This document shows, piece after piece, positions 61,081 to 64,000 of a stretch of DNA of 64,000 nt. How positions within the stretch are numbered: position 1 is the first letter of the stretch; each line of letters opens with the position of its first letter. The DNA is taken from the NCBI RefSeq assembly GCF_002858745.1, contig NZ_PJRO01000011.1:124001-188000 (forward strand). The letters are read 5' to 3'. The position numbers and the translations under genes were made by a program. This stretch comes from Mesorhizobium loti. GTDB taxonomy: Bacteria; Pseudomonadota; Alphaproteobacteria; Rhizobiales; Rhizobiaceae. The notes beneath the pieces are model-generated. The model made no database searches. It saw only the letters and a list, made by a program, of their open reading frames with translations, and was not told the DNA's origin.

Positions 61081-62007
61081 ATGATGAATCTCAACGACCT
61101 CTTCGTTTTCGTTCAGGTGGTGAACCACGGCGGCGTTGCTGCGGCGGGGCGCGCCTTGGGCATCCCCAAGTCCACCCTCAGCAAGCGGCTTTCCGAGCTG
61201 GAAAAGGCGATTGGCGTGCGTCTTATCCAGAGGACCTCGCGCAGCTTCACTGTCACCGAGATCGGCCGCGATTTTCATCGCCATGCCGCGGCAATGCTCA
61301 TCGAAGCGGCGGCGGCGGAAGATGTCATCAAGGGGCGTCTGGCCGAGCCGAGTGGAACCGTGCGGATCACGGCATCGCTGCCGATCGCCCAGTTCCGTTT
61401 GGCGCGGCTGCTTCCGCGCCTCGCGGTAAGCTATCCGAAGGTCCGCATCGTGCTCGACGTCTCCGACAGGTTTGTGGACATCGTGCAGGAGGGCTTCGAT
61501 ATCGCCATCCGCAACCATTTCGCGCCCTTGCCCGATACCGATCTGGTGCAGCGTCGCATTCACTACGACCCCGCCTGGCTCGTCGCGTCGCCCGGATACA
61601 TCGAGGAGAAGGGCATGCCGTCTCGACCGGAGGCAGCGAACGAGCTCGATGGGCTCATGGCATCGTCGTCGGACAGGGTCTGGACGCTTCACAATGAGGA
61701 AGGCGCTGTTGCCGACGTCATGCCATCGCCGCGTTACGTCGCCAATGAAACCGTGTCCCTGCTGGAAGCCGCCAAAACGGGACTCGGCGTGGCTTGCCTG
61801 GCGAGCAGTTTCTGTGCGCCGCTGATCGAATCCCGAGCGCTTGTCCGCATTCTGCCAGGTTGGACAGTGCGAGGCGTGACGACAACGCTGCTGATGCCGC
61901 ATCGTCGCGGGCAGCTGCCCTCCGTCCGGGTGGTGGCCGACCATCTGATCGACGAACTGTCGCAACGGCCGCTAGGTGCTGACCTGTTCGATACAGGTTA
62001 TACGTGA
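61081..62007 (+). CDS. LysR family transcriptional regulator
   Basis: A 308-residue regulator. The N-terminal winged helix (FVQVVNHGGVAAAGRALGIPKSTLSKRLSELEKAIGVRLIQRTSRSF, seen in pieces as AAAGRALGIPKSTLSKRLSEL and GVRLIQRTSR) is typical LysR. The substrate-binding domain follows from about residue 88 and is complete. The frame is open 69 codons further upstream but this runs into the neighbouring gene. ATG 61081 or 61084 are both possible. It lies divergent from the imine-reductase-like gene and probably controls it. Confidence 0.9.
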   Translation: MMNLNDLFVFVQVVNHGGVAAAGRALGIPKSTLSKRLSELEKAIGVRLIQRTSRSFTVTEIGRDFHRHAAAMLIEAAAAEDVIKGRLAEPSGTVRITASLPIAQFRLARLLPRLAVSYPKVRIVLDVSDRFVDIVQEGFDIAIRNHFAPLPDTDLVQRRIHYDPAWLVASPGYIEEKGMPSRPEAANELDGLMASSSDRVWTLHNEEGAVADVMPSPRYVANETVSLLEAAKTGLGVACLASSFCAPLIESRALVRILPGWTVRGVTTTLLMPHRRGQLPSVRVVADHLIDELSQRPLGADLFDTGYT

Positions 62008-62625
62008 CAACGCCATAACCGCTCTTGTTCAGCCGTTTTGCATCGGCGTTCGAGTGATGGCGAACACTGCTCCTATCTGCTCGGCCAGCGCCGACACAGG
62101 CCGGCATTTTCTCAGGATTAGATCAAGACGCGCTTCGTTTGTTGGTACGATATTGTTTGCAAGCTTGTATCTGGCAACGTCGGCAAATTCATTGCCTCCA
62201 TCACGGCGGAAATGTTCTGCGTTCGGTATTCAAAGGCCCCCTCGCTTCGATCCGGAGGGCGCGCTAGCACACATGTTCGAATTTCCGCCCTAAAGCACCA
62301 GCCTATTTCAAGCGCACCATGTAGATGTAGGCACGGGCCGTGACTTCAAATTCCGCAATGCCTCCATTCTAGCGGCGGCTGTCGGCGACCTGTTCGGGAA
62401 CAACCTTCCGCCTGCAACCATAACAAAACACGGTGCACTAGCGAGGCCGTGCGCTTTAATTTCAGGAGCATTTTCGGACGAGGCTTTTGGCGCTAGAGAA
62501 ATTACGGCTTGCGCAATTTCCTTAACGACGATGGATGAAGCTCTCCTGCGCCATTTGACTTCAACCCGTAGGAAACCAATCTGCCTAGCACGAGTTATGG
62601 ACTACCTTTGAAACGGCTTCTTGGT
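62008..62625. other. gene-free region with a possible gene remnant
   Basis: 618 bases with no intact gene. On the plus strand a frame without a start codon runs from about 62294 to a TGA at 62612-62614, ending in LRHLTSTRRKPICLARVMDYL-type sequence (pieces LRHLTSTRRKP and ARVMDYL). That tail resembles the C terminus of LysR regulators, so it may be a decayed copy. The evidence is thin. Confidence 0.3.
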
Positions 62626-64000
62626 TCAGGTCGCGGTTAGAATTGCAATGCCGCGTTTGAGGCTGGCATTCACGGTATCTGTTCCAAAAAGTGCTCGATC
62701 CTCCGCTGGAAGGCTTGTCAAATAGTCAATCAGCAGATTGATTTGGTAGGTGAATGCCGCTGCTTCGCTCTGCGCGAGACCGGGCCGTCTTGTTCGCAGG
62801 AAATGCTCAACCTCACTGAGCACTTTCAACACATGCCCCCGATGATTTCCTTCACCCAGAAATCCGCGCATCTTTTCGATAAGTTCAAGAATTTGAACAA
62901 TGCGCTTAACCGCACTGGCCTTTGTTTCGGCCACTTCGATCTGCATTAGAAGGCCCAAATAATTGGTGTCTAGCTGATAGGTTAGGAAGCCCGTCCTTGC
63001 CTCACCGCGTCGATATGCGGTCTCCATGTGACGTTCAGCTAGATCCAATCGGCCTAAATCTTGCATGAAGATGCTGTACTGCAGCCAGAACAGCGGCTCT
63101 CCTTGAATGTAAGTATTCTGACGTCCATGCTCGTAAACGGCTCGAATGTGCTCAGTCCTTTCCGGAACAGTCTTGAGTAAGTCATCTAGAAAACTGAACC
63201 GGAGTAATGCGCCAAGCGTCGAACGAGCCTCTCTCGCGCGTAAGGTTTGTGTACCTTCCTCTTCGTTCATTCGCCGAGCGGCTTCCACAGCCATTCTAAA
63301 AATTGCTCCCACCAATTCTTCTGCTGGCAAGTAGCGCCGCACTAGAAAGTCAGAAAAAATAGCCGAATGCGGCTCGATTTTATCAAGCGTGAAATCCACA
63401 AATTCGAATGCGCCTTCCCCCGCTTCCGTCAGAATTTGGTAAGGATCGATTCTCGATATCGCCCTGAGAAACGAAGGGTCCGTTTCAATACCCGCGGATT
63501 TCAGTATTGCCGAGCACAGCAGTACAACTTTCACGTCCGATTTTAGCAGGGCTGGCTTAACAATAGCGTCAATCCTCGCTATCACCGACTCGTTTTCAAA
63601 TATTGAAAGAACTATATCCCGTATTTCAGCACCACTTTTGAATCTTTCTCGGAAATTTCTTGGGGCAATTCCAGCATTATCGAGGATCTCATATATGTCA
63701 TCACAATCTTTGCGTGATAGTTTATTTAAATCAACTCTCTCAACTGGAGATTTTAGTCTTGAGTATATCTCATTGTTTCTTACTTGAAAAGTCCCGGTAT
63801 TGATCTCGACAATAAATCTTGTATCTTCTTTCATGTCAGTGAAAAGGTGCATCAGAGAATATGCAGTATCGTAACTCGGAAATATGATGACAGCTTTAGT
63901 AATTCTGCGTAGGAAATCGATTTCTTCTGCTGGCGGTGTTACATTTTCTCTAACTTCGAAGCAGGAGTGGCCATTTTGAGATAGTGCCATGCAAAGCGCA
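62626..64000 (-). CDS. large protein of unknown function, 5' end beyond the window
   Basis: At least 457 residues, open through the window edge, so the true start lies outside. The N-terminal visible part is a parallel strand pattern (AVIIFPSYDTAYSLMHLF, then RFIVEINTGTFQVR and LNKLSRKDCDDIYEILDNAGI), which recalls the later part of AAA/STAND-type NTPases with a winged-helix region; the rest (about 170-450) is helical and TPR-like. I do not recognise a family. The DNA is AT-richer than average, as in mobile accessory or defence genes. A link with defence is a guess from this look alone. Confidence 0.55.
   Translation of the reverse strand, partial: ALCMALSQNGHSCFEVRENVTPPAEEIDFLRRITKAVIIFPSYDTAYSLMHLFTDMKEDTRFIVEINTGTFQVRNNEIYSRLKSPVERVDLNKLSRKDCDDIYEILDNAGIAPRNFRERFKSGAEIRDIVLSIFENESVIARIDAIVKPALLKSDVKVVLLCSAILKSAGIETDPSFLRAISRIDPYQILTEAGEGAFEFVDFTLDKIEPHSAIFSDFLVRRYLPAEELVGAIFRMAVEAARRMNEEEGTQTLRAREARSTLGALLRFSFLDDLLKTVPERTEHIRAVYEHGRQNTYIQGEPLFWLQYSIFMQDLGRLDLAERHMETAYRRGEARTGFLTYQLDTNYLGLLMQIEVAETKASAVKRIVQILELIEKMRGFLGEGNHRGHVLKVLSEVEHFLRTRRPGLAQSEAAAFTYQINLLIDYLTSLPAEDRALFGTDTVNASLKRGIAILTAT

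Noticed and set aside
54296..64000. Direct repeat of the tRNA-Arg 3' end as an att site
   Set aside because: No second copy of the terminal tRNA sequence was found by eye in the window, and there is no integrase gene.

Overview
The window looks like chromosomal DNA of an alphaproteobacterium of the order Hyphomicrobiales, closest in feel to Mesorhizobium and relatives. The grounds are the high GC content, the DUF6481 and DUF817 genes, a chromosomal block rmuC-def-fmt-truA...dapE...dapD...argB...engB-yidC-rnpA-rpmH that I remember as conserved in rhizobia, and many intergenic palindromic repeats. This assignment is inference from gene content; no marker such as 16S rRNA is present.

Region 1 (1-5.7 kb) is a small amine or amino-acid catabolic locus: a DAO-family flavin oxidoreductase, an XRE-cupin regulator, a creatininase-family amidohydrolase and an orphan family-5 solute-binding protein. 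A mobile palindromic repeat is inserted in frame inside the signal peptide of the solute-binding protein. Region 2 (5.9-13 kb) holds a class III nucleotide cyclase with TolB-like and TPR modules, a 1456-residue protein that joins a cytochrome P450, a membrane-spanning middle part and a DyP-type peroxidase, and a Crp/Fnr regulator. Region 3 (13.1-22.5 kb) is a type I secretion locus: a LuxR-type regulator with a degenerate receiver, two RTX calcium-binding proteins, a tiny Asp-rich protein between them, then the ABC exporter and the HlyD-type adaptor.

Region 4 (22.5-39.9 kb) is mostly core metabolism: RmuC, peptide deformylase and Met-tRNA formyltransferase, TruA, an Lrp regulator divergent from an MFS exporter, DapE, DapD and ArgB. 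Mixed in are a ketopantoate reductase-like gene, two GGDEF proteins, a LOG-family protein, a nonsense-mutated DUF817 gene and a MarR regulator. Region 5 (40-48.6 kb) lies between argB and engB: a methyltransferase, an amidase, an ECF sigma/anti-sigma pair followed by fasciclin and Tat-exported MsrB genes, and an EmrAB-type efflux pair with a divergent TetR regulator and two matching operators. Region 6 (48.6-54.3 kb) carries engB, a CatB-type acetyltransferase, yidC, rnpA, rpmH, a sensor kinase and tRNA-Arg(ACG).

Region 7 (54.3-64 kb) is accessory. Directly after the tRNA come two exported proteins in one operon: a Cys/His hydrolase-like protein and a caspase-fold protein with a perfect EF-hand-like loop and a C-terminal SH3-like segment. 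Then follow an alcohol dehydrogenase, a RibD/DHFR-like reductase behind two palindromic operators, an imine-reductase-like enzyme divergent from a LysR regulator, and at the edge an AT-richer, 5'-truncated protein that may be part of a defence-type NTPase. The strongest candidates for an undescribed system are the P450-DyP fusion and the exported caspase/hydrolase pair.
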